From: Mycolicibacterium agri
Lineage (GTDB): Bacteria > Actinomycetota > Actinomycetes > Mycobacteriales > Mycobacteriaceae
Length of the DNA: 64,000 nt
Direction: 5' to 3'
NCBI RefSeq assembly: GCF_002553505.1
Contig: NZ_PDCP01000005.1
Location: forward strand, 1 to 64,000
The notes beneath the pieces are model-generated. The model saw nothing but the letters and a program-made list of their open reading frames with translations, searched no databases and was not told the DNA's origin. Of this stretch, positions 42,320 through 50,023 are shown piece after piece (the first letter of the stretch is position 1; each line of letters starts with the position of its first letter). The position numbers and the translations under genes are program-made.

Positions 42320-42713
42320 TGGCTGCGGCGAGCCATGCCGCTTCTTCGCCGGGCGCCGGTAGCACACGACCGCCTTCGACGGCGTAGTGCGCAGGGCTGC
42401 TTTCAAAGACCACCAGTACGCGCTCTTTGCCGATGCCGGTGATCTGCGTCGCGGCCTCGGCGACTTCCATTGCCAGGCGCGTCGTTTCGGCTTCGGGGTG
42501 GCCGTCGCGGACCCATCCGGTGATGAGGAGTGGGCGGGCCGGTACGGCGTCGGTGTAGATGTTGTCGGCAGCCACCTCATTGAACACCACGTTGACGTAG
42601 GTGCTCGGAACGTGGTTGATGTCGGAGTGAATGCGGGTGATCTCGGCGGCCAGGGCTGCTTTCGTCGCGGCGTCGAGGGTCGATTCGGCGGTGGTGCAGG
42701 TGTAGATGGGCAT
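42312..42713 (-). CDS. cis-CaaD-type tautomerase superfamily protein
   Basis: A 133-residue tautomerase-superfamily protein with the catalytic Pro directly after Met (MPIYTC). By alignment from memory with cis-3-chloroacrylic acid dehalogenase, Pro1, His28, the first catalytic Arg (Arg68 here) and the C-terminal Glu (in AVEGGR) are kept, while the second Arg is His71 and the Tyr of the YFGEM motif is Val. It is thus more like uncharacterised cis-CaaD homologues than a proven dehalogenase, and may be a hydratase or tautomerase of an oxo-acid. AAGGAG lies 7 bases before the ATG, in a 13-bp tandem duplication. It follows the benzoylformate-decarboxylase-like gene. Confidence 0.82.
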   Translation of the reverse strand: MPIYTCTTAESTLDAATKAALAAEITRIHSDINHVPSTYVNVVFNEVAADNIYTDAVPARPLLITGWVRDGHPEAETTRLAMEVAEAATQITGIGKERVLVVFESSPAHYAVEGGRVLPAPGEEAAWLAAATE

Positions 42714-42722
42714 TGCTTCGCT

Positions 42723-42748
42723 CCTTGAAGAATCCCCTTGAAGAATCC
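42723..42748 (-). repeat. 13-bp tandem duplication of the SD region
   Basis: Two exact 13-bp copies (42723-42735, 42736-42748) sit head to tail just upstream of the tautomerase ATG. On the coding strand each ends in TTCAAGG, which forms part of the Shine-Dalgarno sequence in the proximal copy. Slippage here would change the leader. Confidence 0.8.
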
Positions 42749-42814
42749 GTTGAAACCCGTGTGGAACCGCGAAGCCCGGCGGGACTTGTGCGCCGCGCCG
42801 GGCCTCGCTACTCG

Positions 42815-44431
42815 TCAGCCAAGCCGCGGCAGCTCCGGCTGGGTGTGGACGACGATGACGGTGGGGCCGTCGGCGTTCAGCGCCGTCTTGAACTCGTCGG
42901 CGAGCGCATCGGTGGTGGTGACGTCGGCCGTATGGCATCCGAAACCCTTTGCCACCGACGCGATGTCGAGGCCTGGCAGATCCAGCGCAGGCACATTCGG
43001 CGTGTTCTCCAGCAGTGCGAACCCCTTGAGGATCTCGTATGCCTCGTTGCGCAGAACCACGAACACGACCGGCAGTTTGTGCTGGGCGGCCGTCCAGATG
43101 GCCTGCACGGAGTACTGGAATGAGCCGTCGCCGATGGTGGCGACGATGTGCCGATTGACGCCGCGTTCGCGGTCTCCGAGCGCGACGCCGACCGCGCCGG
43201 GGACGCCCCATCCGATGCCGCCGCTGCCGGTGGCGTAGAACGCGCCGGAGTGTGTGGTGGGCAGCCACTGCAGAAGTTCGGCCATCGTCGACGTGGACTC
43301 CATCACCACCGCCGAGTCGTCGGGCTTGACCGTGCTCAAGGTCGCATACACCTCGTCGGCCGTCAGCCGTTCCGACGGCGCCGACTTGCGCACGGCACGG
43401 TCGCGGTGCAACGGCGTCGGAACCGGTCGGCCCGTGTCCGCGTCGATCAGGTCGACCAGAGCCTCCAGGGCCACCTTCACGTCGCCGACGAGGCTGTCCC
43501 CGACGGGAGCCTTGGCGGCCACCCGCGGATCGGAGGTGATCTGTAGCAGGTCGGTGCCCTCAGGCAGGTACTCACCTGCCACGTACGGGTAGTAGCGGAA
43601 CACCTCGGCCCCGACCACGACCACCAGATCGTGGCCGTGCACCATCTGGCTTACCCCGGCGATGGTCATCGGCAGCGGCCCCTGATACAGGCGGTGGGTC
43701 TCGGGGAACGAGACTCGGTCGGGTAGCGCGCTGCCGTAGACCGGCGCGCCGAACTTCTCGGCGAAGGCGACGCCGGCGTCCCAGCCGCCTGCGCGGTCGA
43801 CTTCCGGGCCAAGCACGAGCACCGGATTCTTGGCCCGGTTCATCCGGTCGGCGAACTCGGCCAGCCGTTCGGCGTCGGGCGCGACGCGCCTGCTGACGGT
43901 GCGAACCACCGCGGGCCCGAGCGCGGGCTTCTGCCAGTCGTCGAGCGGGATCGACAGGAACACCGGCCCCATCGGCGGCTGCGTGGCGATCGCATAGGCG
44001 CGCATGATCGCCGCGGGCACATCTTCTGCGCGCGCGGGCTCGTAGGCCCACTTGACCCAGGGCTGCGGCATGGTCGTCGCGTCCGGGTTGTTCAGGTACG
44101 GGTCGATGACCGACATCTCGCGGGTCTGCTGGCCGGCCGTGATGATCAGCGGTGTGTTGGCGCGGTAGGCGGCGACCAGGCTGCCGATGCCGTTGCCGGT
44201 GCCCGCCGCGGTGTGCAGGTTCACCAGGGCGGGCTTGCCGGTGGCTTGTGCGAAGCCGTCGGCCATCGCCACGGCCGAGGCTTCCTGCAGCGCCAGCACG
44301 TAGGTGAAGTCGTCGGGGAAATCCTGCAGGAACGTCTCCTCCGTCGACCCCGGGTTGCCGAACACCGTTGTCAGGCCGAGGTTTCGGAGCAACTCGTAGG
44401 TCACCTCGTGGACCGTCTTCTGATCTGCCAT
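42815..44431 (-). CDS. mdlC: Benzoylformate decarboxylase-like ThDP enzyme
   Basis: A 538-residue thiamine diphosphate enzyme whose sequence follows benzoylformate decarboxylase closely (FGNPGSTEET, LALQEASAVAMADG, NLHTAAGTGN, GDGSFQYSVQAIWTAAQHKLPVVFVVLRN). Ser29, Glu50 and His73 correspond to the catalytic Ser26, Glu47 and His70 of the Pseudomonas enzyme. However the second catalytic His (His281 in VFRYHQY) is Tyr281 here (VFRYYPY), so the donor/acceptor preference may differ. The ATG at 44431 gives the normal N terminus. It is upstream of the tautomerase, nitroreductase and NDH-2-like genes and could feed a 2-oxoacid breakdown route. Confidence 0.85.
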   Translation of the reverse strand: MADQKTVHEVTYELLRNLGLTTVFGNPGSTEETFLQDFPDDFTYVLALQEASAVAMADGFAQATGKPALVNLHTAAGTGNGIGSLVAAYRANTPLIITAGQQTREMSVIDPYLNNPDATTMPQPWVKWAYEPARAEDVPAAIMRAYAIATQPPMGPVFLSIPLDDWQKPALGPAVVRTVSRRVAPDAERLAEFADRMNRAKNPVLVLGPEVDRAGGWDAGVAFAEKFGAPVYGSALPDRVSFPETHRLYQGPLPMTIAGVSQMVHGHDLVVVVGAEVFRYYPYVAGEYLPEGTDLLQITSDPRVAAKAPVGDSLVGDVKVALEALVDLIDADTGRPVPTPLHRDRAVRKSAPSERLTADEVYATLSTVKPDDSAVVMESTSTMAELLQWLPTTHSGAFYATGSGGIGWGVPGAVGVALGDRERGVNRHIVATIGDGSFQYSVQAIWTAAQHKLPVVFVVLRNEAYEILKGFALLENTPNVPALDLPGLDIASVAKGFGCHTADVTTTDALADEFKTALNADGPTVIVVHTQPELPRLG

Positions 44432-44592
44432 GGGAATCACCAGCTTTCGTCGTGGGAAGAAATCCGGCTGAGAGGCGGTTGCCGCCACAGCGCTGGTAAT
44501 CACCTTCGCGGTCGCTGAGTGCCGGGTCATCGACGCTGACCACAATCAAGCGGTCACGGTGCCCGTGAACCCGCAGTTACCGCTAGCAGGTA

Positions 44593-46176
44593 CTACTGGC
44601 TACTCGAACGTCGGTCGGATCCATCGGCCTCGACCGGCACCGTCGCGGTTATCGTGGTGCCGGCGCCGGGCTGGCTGGATATGTGCAGTTCGCCCGAGAG
44701 CGCCTCGATTCTGTCCTTGAGCCCGACGAGACCGGAGCCTCCGCCGGGGTGTGCGCCGCCGATCCCGTCGTCGGTGATCGACAGGTGCAGTGTGCCGTCG
44801 CGGGTGGAGGCTCTCACCGACACATCGGTCGCGTCGGCGTACTTCGCGGTGTTCGTCAACGCCTCGGCGACCACGTAGTAGGCGGCCACTTCCACCGAGT
44901 CGGGTAGCTCGTCGTCCACGCTCACGTCGAGCTGCACGGGTACGGGGGAGCGGCGGGCGAGCGTCTTGATGGCCGGGCCCAGTCCTCCCCGCGACAGGAT
45001 GGCCGGATGGATACCCCGGCTCAACTCCTGCAGGTCGGCGTAGAGGCCGGACAAACCGTCGATCACCTCGTTGAGTTGCGAGTGCAGCGCGTCGTCCTCG
45101 GGTGCCGACGCCTCGATGGCGCGCAGTTCGAGACCGAGCGTGACGATCCGCTGTTGCGCGCCGTCGTGCAGATCGCGCTCGAATCGACGGCGGGCCTGGT
45201 CCGCGGCGGCGACGATGCGGGCGCGCGACGCCTTCAACTCGGCGCCGGTTTCGGCGTTGAAGATCGCGGTGGCGACCAGGTCGGCGAAATCGCAGATGTG
45301 CGATTCGGTTTCGGGTGGCAGCGGTTCCGGCGACGCGGAGCCGACCACCAGTGCGCCCCATGTCCGGTCGGCGACCGAGATCGGCGCGCCCGCCGCCGAG
45401 CGCAGCCCGAGGGACCGCAACTTTGCCGCCGTGGTGCCTGCTGCGTCGCGATAGTCGGTGATGCGGGCGGGTTCACCGGTTCGGAACACCTTCGCGGCGA
45501 CGCTGTCACCGGAAAGCGAAAGACGTTCTCCGACAGCAAGTTTTCGGTCCGGATTGACATCGGTGGATGCGACGATGACGAATTCGTCGCCGGTTTCGTA
45601 CCGCAGCATCGTGACGTGTTCGACCCCGAGGCCGCGCGCCAGCTCGGTGACCGCAACGGGATAGATGTCTGCGGGTGCGGCCTGTCGCGCGACCAGGGTG
45701 GCCACCCGCCGCAACGCGGCCTGCTGCCGGGCGAGCGAATCGGCCTGCCGCCGTCGTTCGTTGGCTTCGGCGGCGCGCAGCCGCGCCTGCCCGACGAGGA
45801 CGTTTGTCAACAGCGCCAGCGTCGAGAACACGGCCACCGCCGGGGCCAGGCTGCCGCTGCCCTCGGAGACGTGAAACCAGACGTAGGCCAGCGTGCTCGC
45901 GACCGACATCGCCAACGCCAGGGCGAAGCCCCAGCCCGCCGACACCACCAGCACCCCGAGCAGGAACACCGCGCCGAAGGCGTTGTCGGGGGCCACCCGC
46001 TTGAGCAGGTGCACGATCAGCACCTCCGCGCCGATCAGCGCCGCGGCCGTGGCCACCCCCCATTTCGCCGGCGGCGCGGTGGGCCGCAGCAGCAACGCCA
46101 GCATCCGGGCGCGCAGCGACGGACCCGGTGCACTCTTCCCGTTAGCGGTAATGCCATCCCTCGCTGCATCTGACAC
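44593..46176 (-). CDS. Histidine kinase (DUF4118-like, GAF, HisKA_3, HATPase)
   Basis: A 527-residue sensor kinase. Residues 38-130 hold four hydrophobic segments of the DUF4118/KdpD type, 165-310 a GAF domain, 325-395 the HisKA_3 dimerisation domain with phospho-acceptor His337 (RDLHDGAQQR) and 415-520 the ATPase (NTAKYADA, DDGIGG, GSGLVGLKDRIEAL). NarL-type kinases of this sort normally pair with a response regulator with a LuxR-type output. Here the divergent neighbour is a receiver-only protein 32 bases away, so the partner is unusual. Stimulus unknown. Confidence 0.9.
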   Translation of the reverse strand: MSDAARDGITANGKSAPGPSLRARMLALLLRPTAPPAKWGVATAAALIGAEVLIVHLLKRVAPDNAFGAVFLLGVLVVSAGWGFALALAMSVASTLAYVWFHVSEGSGSLAPAVAVFSTLALLTNVLVGQARLRAAEANERRRQADSLARQQAALRRVATLVARQAAPADIYPVAVTELARGLGVEHVTMLRYETGDEFVIVASTDVNPDRKLAVGERLSLSGDSVAAKVFRTGEPARITDYRDAAGTTAAKLRSLGLRSAAGAPISVADRTWGALVVGSASPEPLPPETESHICDFADLVATAIFNAETGAELKASRARIVAAADQARRRFERDLHDGAQQRIVTLGLELRAIEASAPEDDALHSQLNEVIDGLSGLYADLQELSRGIHPAILSRGGLGPAIKTLARRSPVPVQLDVSVDDELPDSVEVAAYYVVAEALTNTAKYADATDVSVRASTRDGTLHLSITDDGIGGAHPGGGSGLVGLKDRIEALSGELHISSQPGAGTTITATVPVEADGSDRRSSSQ

Positions 46177-46208
46177 CCTCGAAGTATGTGCCGTGAGGGG
46201 GTGGTTAC

Positions 46209-46565
46209 GTGCGCTGTTTGATCGTGGACGACAGCGCCGCCTTCCGCAACGCGGCCAGCCAGATGCTCCAGCGAGCCGGCGTCAGCGTCGTCGGCGTTGC
46301 GGCCACCGCGGCCGAAGCGCTGAGCTGCTATGAGCAGCTGCACCCGGACGTCGTGCTTGTCGACATCGACCTCGGCCCCGAGAACGGCTTCGACGTGGCC
46401 GAGGCGCTGCACAAAGCGGGTCCGCCGGAGCCGTCGGTCATCCTCATCTCGACCCATTCCGAGCAGGACTTCGCCGACCTGATCGCCGAAAGTCCCGCGC
46501 TGGGGTTCCTGCCGAAGTTCGCGCTGTCGGGTGAGTCGATCCGCCGGATCGCCGCACGCCGATAG
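46209..46565 (+). CDS. Stand-alone receiver domain (response regulator)
   Basis: A 118-residue CheY-like receiver without output domain. The phosphorylation pocket is complete: acidic pair Asp7/Asp8, phospho-acceptor Asp52 (VLVDIDLG), Ser81/Thr82 and Lys103 (FLPKF). The GTG start has GAGGGGGTGG about 5 bases upstream. It is divergent from the histidine kinase, which probably phosphorylates it; without a DNA-binding domain it would act by protein contact. The C terminus is not truncated by a frameshift that I can see: no LuxR-like helix-turn-helix follows in any frame. Confidence 0.88.
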   Translation: MRCLIVDDSAAFRNAASQMLQRAGVSVVGVAATAAEALSCYEQLHPDVVLVDIDLGPENGFDVAEALHKAGPPEPSVILISTHSEQDFADLIAESPALGFLPKFALSGESIRRIAARR

Positions 46566-46684
46566 CCGCCGCCAGGGCACTATCTGGGTTACCTGGCGGC
46601 GGTCGGTGCGGTGGTCCGTGTTGCGTCCAAATGTGCCCCGCCGACCACAGGTCCGACGTCGTCAAGGTTGGCGCCACTTGTTTC

Positions 46685-46725
46685 TTCCGGTTAGCTGGAA
46701 AGTGCAGGCTTCCGGTTAGCGGGAA
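46685..46725. repeat. Two direct copies of a TTCC-N8-GGAA element
   Basis: TTCCGGTTAGCTGGAA (46685-46700) and TTCCGGTTAGCGGGAA (46710-46725) differ at one base and start 25 bases apart. Each has TTCC/GGAA symmetry. They lie 36 to 76 bases upstream of the CapA-family gene, so they look like a tandem operator. Confidence 0.6.
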
Positions 46726-46760
46726 GGCACAAGCGATTCGCGGCGTGATGGGAGGCGGGC

Positions 46761-47834
46761 ATGACGACGACGCTCTTCCTGTGCGGTGATGTGATGACCG
46801 GCCGCGGGATCGACCAGATCCTGTCGTATCCCGGTGATCCCGCTCTGCGCGAAAGCGTGGTCACCGACGCGCGCACCTATGTCAGGCTTGCCGAGCGTGT
46901 CAACGGGACGATCCCCCATCCGGTGCCGTTCGAATGGCCGTGGGGCGACGCGTTGTCCGTGCTGGACGAGACCGCCCCCGACGCGCGCCTGATCAATCTG
47001 GAAACGGCGATCACCACTTCGAGCGACTTCGCCCCGGGCAAGGCGGTGCACTACCGGATGAACCCGGCCAACATCGGATGCCTGACGGTCGCCGGGCCCG
47101 ATGTGTGCGTGCTCGCCAACAACCACGTGCTGGACTTCGGCGTGAGCGGTTTGGCCGAAACCCTACAGGCGCTGGATGATTCGGGGCTGACCCACGTCGG
47201 CGCCGGGCACTCGAAGGCCGTGGCGCACCGTGCCGCGATACTGCCAGGCGGTGTGGTTGTGGTCGCTGCCGGGTCGAGATCCAGTGGTGTGCCGCCGTCT
47301 TGGGCGGCGACCGACGATCGACCCGGCGTGGCATACCTCGACTCGCTGTCCGATGCGCGATGCGAGGAACTCGCCGCAGACGCACTGGCGGCCAGAGGCG
47401 CCGATGAGGTCATGGTGGTCTCCCTGCACTGGGGGTCGAACTGGGGCTACGAGATCGACAACGCCGCGGTTCGGTTCGCCCACCGGCTGATCGACGCCGG
47501 TGTCGACGTTGTCTACGGCCACTCGTCGCACCATCCCCGCCCGATCGAGGTCTACCGCAACCGGCTGATCCTCTACGGCTGCGGCGATCTGATCAACGAC
47601 TACGAGGGCATCGAACCCTACCGCAACTTCCGCGACGAACTGCGGCTGCTCTACTTCGCGACGTTCGACGGCGGCCAACTGCAGCAGCTGCGGATGGTGC
47701 CGATGCGGGCGCGCCGTATGTGCCTCGAGCGCGCCGACCGCGAGGACACCGAGTGGCTGCGCGCCACCCTCGAAGAGGCCAGCGCGCCGTTCGGCACGCG
47801 AGTCCGCTATGAGGACGAGGCGCTGGTGCTATGA
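46761..47834 (+). CDS. CapA-family (poly-gamma-glutamate capsule) metallophosphatase-like protein
   Basis: A 357-residue protein of the CapA/PGA_cap family with the calcineurin-like fold. Metal-binding motifs are FLCGDVMTGRGID (about 6-18), INLETAIT (about 78-85), LANNHVLDFG (about 118-127), VSLHWGSNWGYE (about 220-231) and GHSSHHPR (about 254-261). In Bacillus CapA takes part in poly-gamma-glutamate export or anchoring. In mycobacteria a homologue (Rv0574c) is annotated similarly; no capB/capC genes are here and there is no signal peptide, so the role is open. Two TTCC-N8-GGAA repeats lie upstream. Its stop codon overlaps the stop of the convergent SDR gene. Confidence 0.82.
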   Translation: MTTTLFLCGDVMTGRGIDQILSYPGDPALRESVVTDARTYVRLAERVNGTIPHPVPFEWPWGDALSVLDETAPDARLINLETAITTSSDFAPGKAVHYRMNPANIGCLTVAGPDVCVLANNHVLDFGVSGLAETLQALDDSGLTHVGAGHSKAVAHRAAILPGGVVVVAAGSRSSGVPPSWAATDDRPGVAYLDSLSDARCEELAADALAARGADEVMVVSLHWGSNWGYEIDNAAVRFAHRLIDAGVDVVYGHSSHHPRPIEVYRNRLILYGCGDLINDYEGIEPYRNFRDELRLLYFATFDGGQLQQLRMVPMRARRMCLERADREDTEWLRATLEEASAPFGTRVRYEDEALVL

Positions 47835-48560
47835 GAAATAGTCCGGCCCGCCGACGTAGACCGTGTCACCGGTGCGGTGAGGTTCGTCAACGCTTTCGAC
47901 GATCGCGCGCGCGAACTGCTCCGCGGTCGGCAGGCCCCCGCTCGCATCTCGACGCGCCGACACCGCCTGCGGATCACGCCGGTCGAACAACCGCACCATG
48001 ATGCTGTCTTCGATCATGTCGCCGGACACCACGATGAAGGTGATGCCTGCCGCCTCGAACTCGTCTGACATGCCGCGAAGCGCCAACTCGCCGGCCTGCT
48101 TGCTCTCGGCGACGGGCACGTAGTCGGGGGGCACCGGCCGACGCCCATAGAAATGCGCCAGATGGCTGGTGACGAACACGATGCGGCCACCCGCGCCCAT
48201 CAACGGAATGGCCGCGCGCGCCAGGTGAATCTGCGCGTCGCGGTTGAGCCGCATCGGATAGCCTTCGTCCGCTCCGCGCTCCAGTCCACCGGATGCGTTG
48301 AGTATCAACACATCCAGTTGACCGAACCAATCGCGGACGTCGTCGAGCATCGCCGCGACCGCCGCCTCGTCGGTCAGATCGGCCTGCATCGCGCTGGCTG
48401 CGCCGCCCGCCGCACGTATGGTCGCCACCACATCGTCTGCACGCTTTGCCTTTTCCCGGTAGTTGACGACGACGTGGCGGTCAGGGCCGGCCAGGCCCGC
48501 GGCGATCGCGGCCCCGGCGCCGCGCGAGGCCCCTGTCACCAGGATGACCTGCCGGGTCAC
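47829..48560 (-). CDS. SDR oxidoreductase ending the E1/ACP/KAS III operon
   Basis: A 243-residue SDR with the cofactor motif VTGASRGAGAAIAAGL (about 7-22), NASGG (about 90) and a serine region (VTSHLAHFYG). The catalytic Lys is in AESKQAG, but the Tyr four residues before it is Val; the nearest Tyr is seven residues before the Lys (DYVPVAESK), so the active site is shifted or altered. GTG start overlaps the KAS III stop (GTGA). As the last gene of the operon it most likely reduces a keto intermediate made by the condensing enzyme. It overlaps the convergent capA-like gene at the stop codons. Confidence 0.83.
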   Translation of the reverse strand: MTRQVILVTGASRGAGAAIAAGLAGPDRHVVVNYREKAKRADDVVATIRAAGGAASAMQADLTDEAAVAAMLDDVRDWFGQLDVLILNASGGLERGADEGYPMRLNRDAQIHLARAAIPLMGAGGRIVFVTSHLAHFYGRRPVPPDYVPVAESKQAGELALRGMSDEFEAAGITFIVVSGDMIEDSIMVRLFDRRDPQAVSARRDASGGLPTAEQFARAIVESVDEPHRTGDTVYVGGPDYFS

Positions 48561-49498
48561 GCCGGGCGCGGTGAGGTGGCGTCGGTGAGGTCGTAGTCCA
48601 GTGTCACGCCGCCCCATGCCTCTCCGGCTCCGTAGGCCACCAGCGTCATCCTGCCCGCCTTGGGGATGGACTGCTCGGCGACGCAGGTGCCGAGGGCGAG
48701 GGGGATCGAGGCGGCCGACGTGTTGCCGAACTGCTCGACGCAGTCGACGAACACCGCGTCACCGATGTCTGCTTCTTCCCGGATCTTCTGCAGGATCCGC
48801 GTGTTGGCCTGGTGGCCGATGATGACGTCTGACTTGATGCCGTCGGCGTGCAGGCGTTTGACGGTGTCGGACATGGTTCGCACCGCGCGGTCGTAGACCT
48901 GCATTCCGTCCAGTTGAATGCCGCCGCCGATCTCGCCGCGCATGATGTCTGCGCGGTCGCCGTCACAGCCTGCGTGCCAACTGGATTCGCGGAACTCCGG
49001 CCGATCCTCGAGCAACACCGCGCCGGTGCCGTCGCCGAACAGACATCCTGTGTTGCGGTCGTTCTTGTGGATCAGCCGCGACATCGCCTCGACAGCGCAG
49101 ACGATGACGGCGCCCGCCGGCCTGCACAGCGACAGCCCGGTGATCAGGCCGTAGACGAATCCGCTGCAAGCGGCGTTCATGTCGAACGCCAACACCTCGG
49201 TGGGCAGTCCCGCGGATTTGGCGACGCGCTGTGCGATGCCGGGAACCTTCCCGCCTGTCGAACTGCTGACCACGACCAGCGCCGCGATGTCGACGCGCTC
49301 GCCGTGCCGGGCCACCAGCGGTGCACACACCCGTGCGGCCACATCTTCCAGCGGCACTTCGGGATCCATCCACCATCGCGCAGCCACCCCGGTGCGCCGC
49401 CGGATCCACTCGTCGGTCAGGCCGATCGAGTCGAAGTAGTCGTTGGCGACGCGCTCTCCCGGTGTGTCGATGACGATGTCGACGATGCCTGCGGTCAT
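48557..49498 (-). CDS. KAS III (FabH-like) condensing enzyme
   Basis: A 313-residue thiolase-fold protein of the 3-oxoacyl-ACP synthase III type. The triad is complete: Cys111 (NAACSGF), His229 (GHQANTRIL) and Asn259 (GNTSAAS). It should load an acyl group on the cysteine and condense it with a carrier- or CoA-bound partner. It differs from mycobacterial FabH (Rv0533c), and its genomic partners are unusual: an ACP upstream (4-base ATGA overlap) and 2-oxoacid dehydrogenase components. It may take its starter directly from those. KAS III-like enzymes also make O-acyl or C-acyl products in natural product pathways, so the reaction needs biochemical proof. Confidence 0.87.
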   Translation of the reverse strand: MTAGIVDIVIDTPGERVANDYFDSIGLTDEWIRRRTGVAARWWMDPEVPLEDVAARVCAPLVARHGERVDIAALVVVSSSTGGKVPGIAQRVAKSAGLPTEVLAFDMNAACSGFVYGLITGLSLCRPAGAVIVCAVEAMSRLIHKNDRNTGCLFGDGTGAVLLEDRPEFRESSWHAGCDGDRADIMRGEIGGGIQLDGMQVYDRAVRTMSDTVKRLHADGIKSDVIIGHQANTRILQKIREEADIGDAVFVDCVEQFGNTSAASIPLALGTCVAEQSIPKAGRMTLVAYGAGEAWGGVTLDYDLTDATSPRPA

Positions 49499-49743
49499 GC
49501 CGAGCCGATCAGTTCTTTGAAGTAGCTCCCGATCTCCAACGGCGTCAAGCAGTCCGCGACGCGTTCCAAGTCAGCCTGCACGCCGAACTCCTTCTCGAGC
49601 GCCTGGCTGAGGTCGACGACATCGAGGGAATCCATGTCGAGGTCGTAGACCGGCTTGTCGAAATCGGAGACCTCGGCCGACGGCACCCGCCGCCGGATAA
49701 TCGACAGCATCACTGAGTTCATTCGATCTTCTACGGGCGGCAT
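49495..49743 (-). CDS. Acyl carrier protein
   Basis: An 82-residue acyl carrier protein with the phosphopantetheine site Ser39 in DLDMDSLDVVDLS, acidic helix II and normal length. It carries thioester intermediates for the adjacent KAS III-like enzyme, whose ATG overlaps its stop. A dedicated ACP inside a 2-oxoacid dehydrogenase operon suggests that the acyl group made by E1/lipoyl is used for synthesis rather than energy. It lies 31 bases downstream of the lipoyl-domain gene. Confidence 0.9.
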   Translation of the reverse strand: MPPVEDRMNSVMLSIIRRRVPSAEVSDFDKPVYDLDMDSLDVVDLSQALEKEFGVQADLERVADCLTPLEIGSYFKELIGSA

Positions 49744-49774
49744 CGCATCGCGCCTTTCACCTTCTTCGTGTTTC

Positions 49775-50023
49775 TCATGGTCGCTCGTCGAGCTTGTACA
49801 GAACCGAACCTGACGTGGTGATCGACCGCGCGGGTACGACGATCTCCGCTATGGTGCCGGGCTTTTCGGCGAGTAGGTCGACACTGCTCTTGTCGGTCTC
49901 CAGTACCGCGACGACGTCGCCGCGTTCGACGACGTCGCCTTCGGATACCAGCCACTCGACGACGAGCGCGTCGGTCAGTCCGTGGCCGAACTCCGGTACG
50001 CGGATGTCGATGCAATCGCTCAA
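49775..50023 (-). CDS. Free-standing lipoyl (biotinyl/lipoyl-attachment) domain protein
   Basis: An 82-residue single lipoyl domain. The lipoylated residue is Lys45 in LETDKSSVD, flanked by the usual beta-barrel glycines (VSEGDVVERGD, PGTIAEIVVP). There is no peripheral-subunit-binding or acyltransferase domain after it, unlike E2 proteins. It would accept the acyl group from the E1 pair, but transfer to CoA or ACP must be done by another protein. The TTG start overlaps the E1-beta stop (TTGA) with GAGGAG 8 bases upstream; a GTG two codons earlier is less well spaced. A GcvH-like or biotin carrier role is less likely given the E1 neighbours. Confidence 0.85.
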   Translation of the reverse strand: MSDCIDIRVPEFGHGLTDALVVEWLVSEGDVVERGDVVAVLETDKSSVDLLAEKPGTIAEIVVPARSITTSGSVLYKLDERP

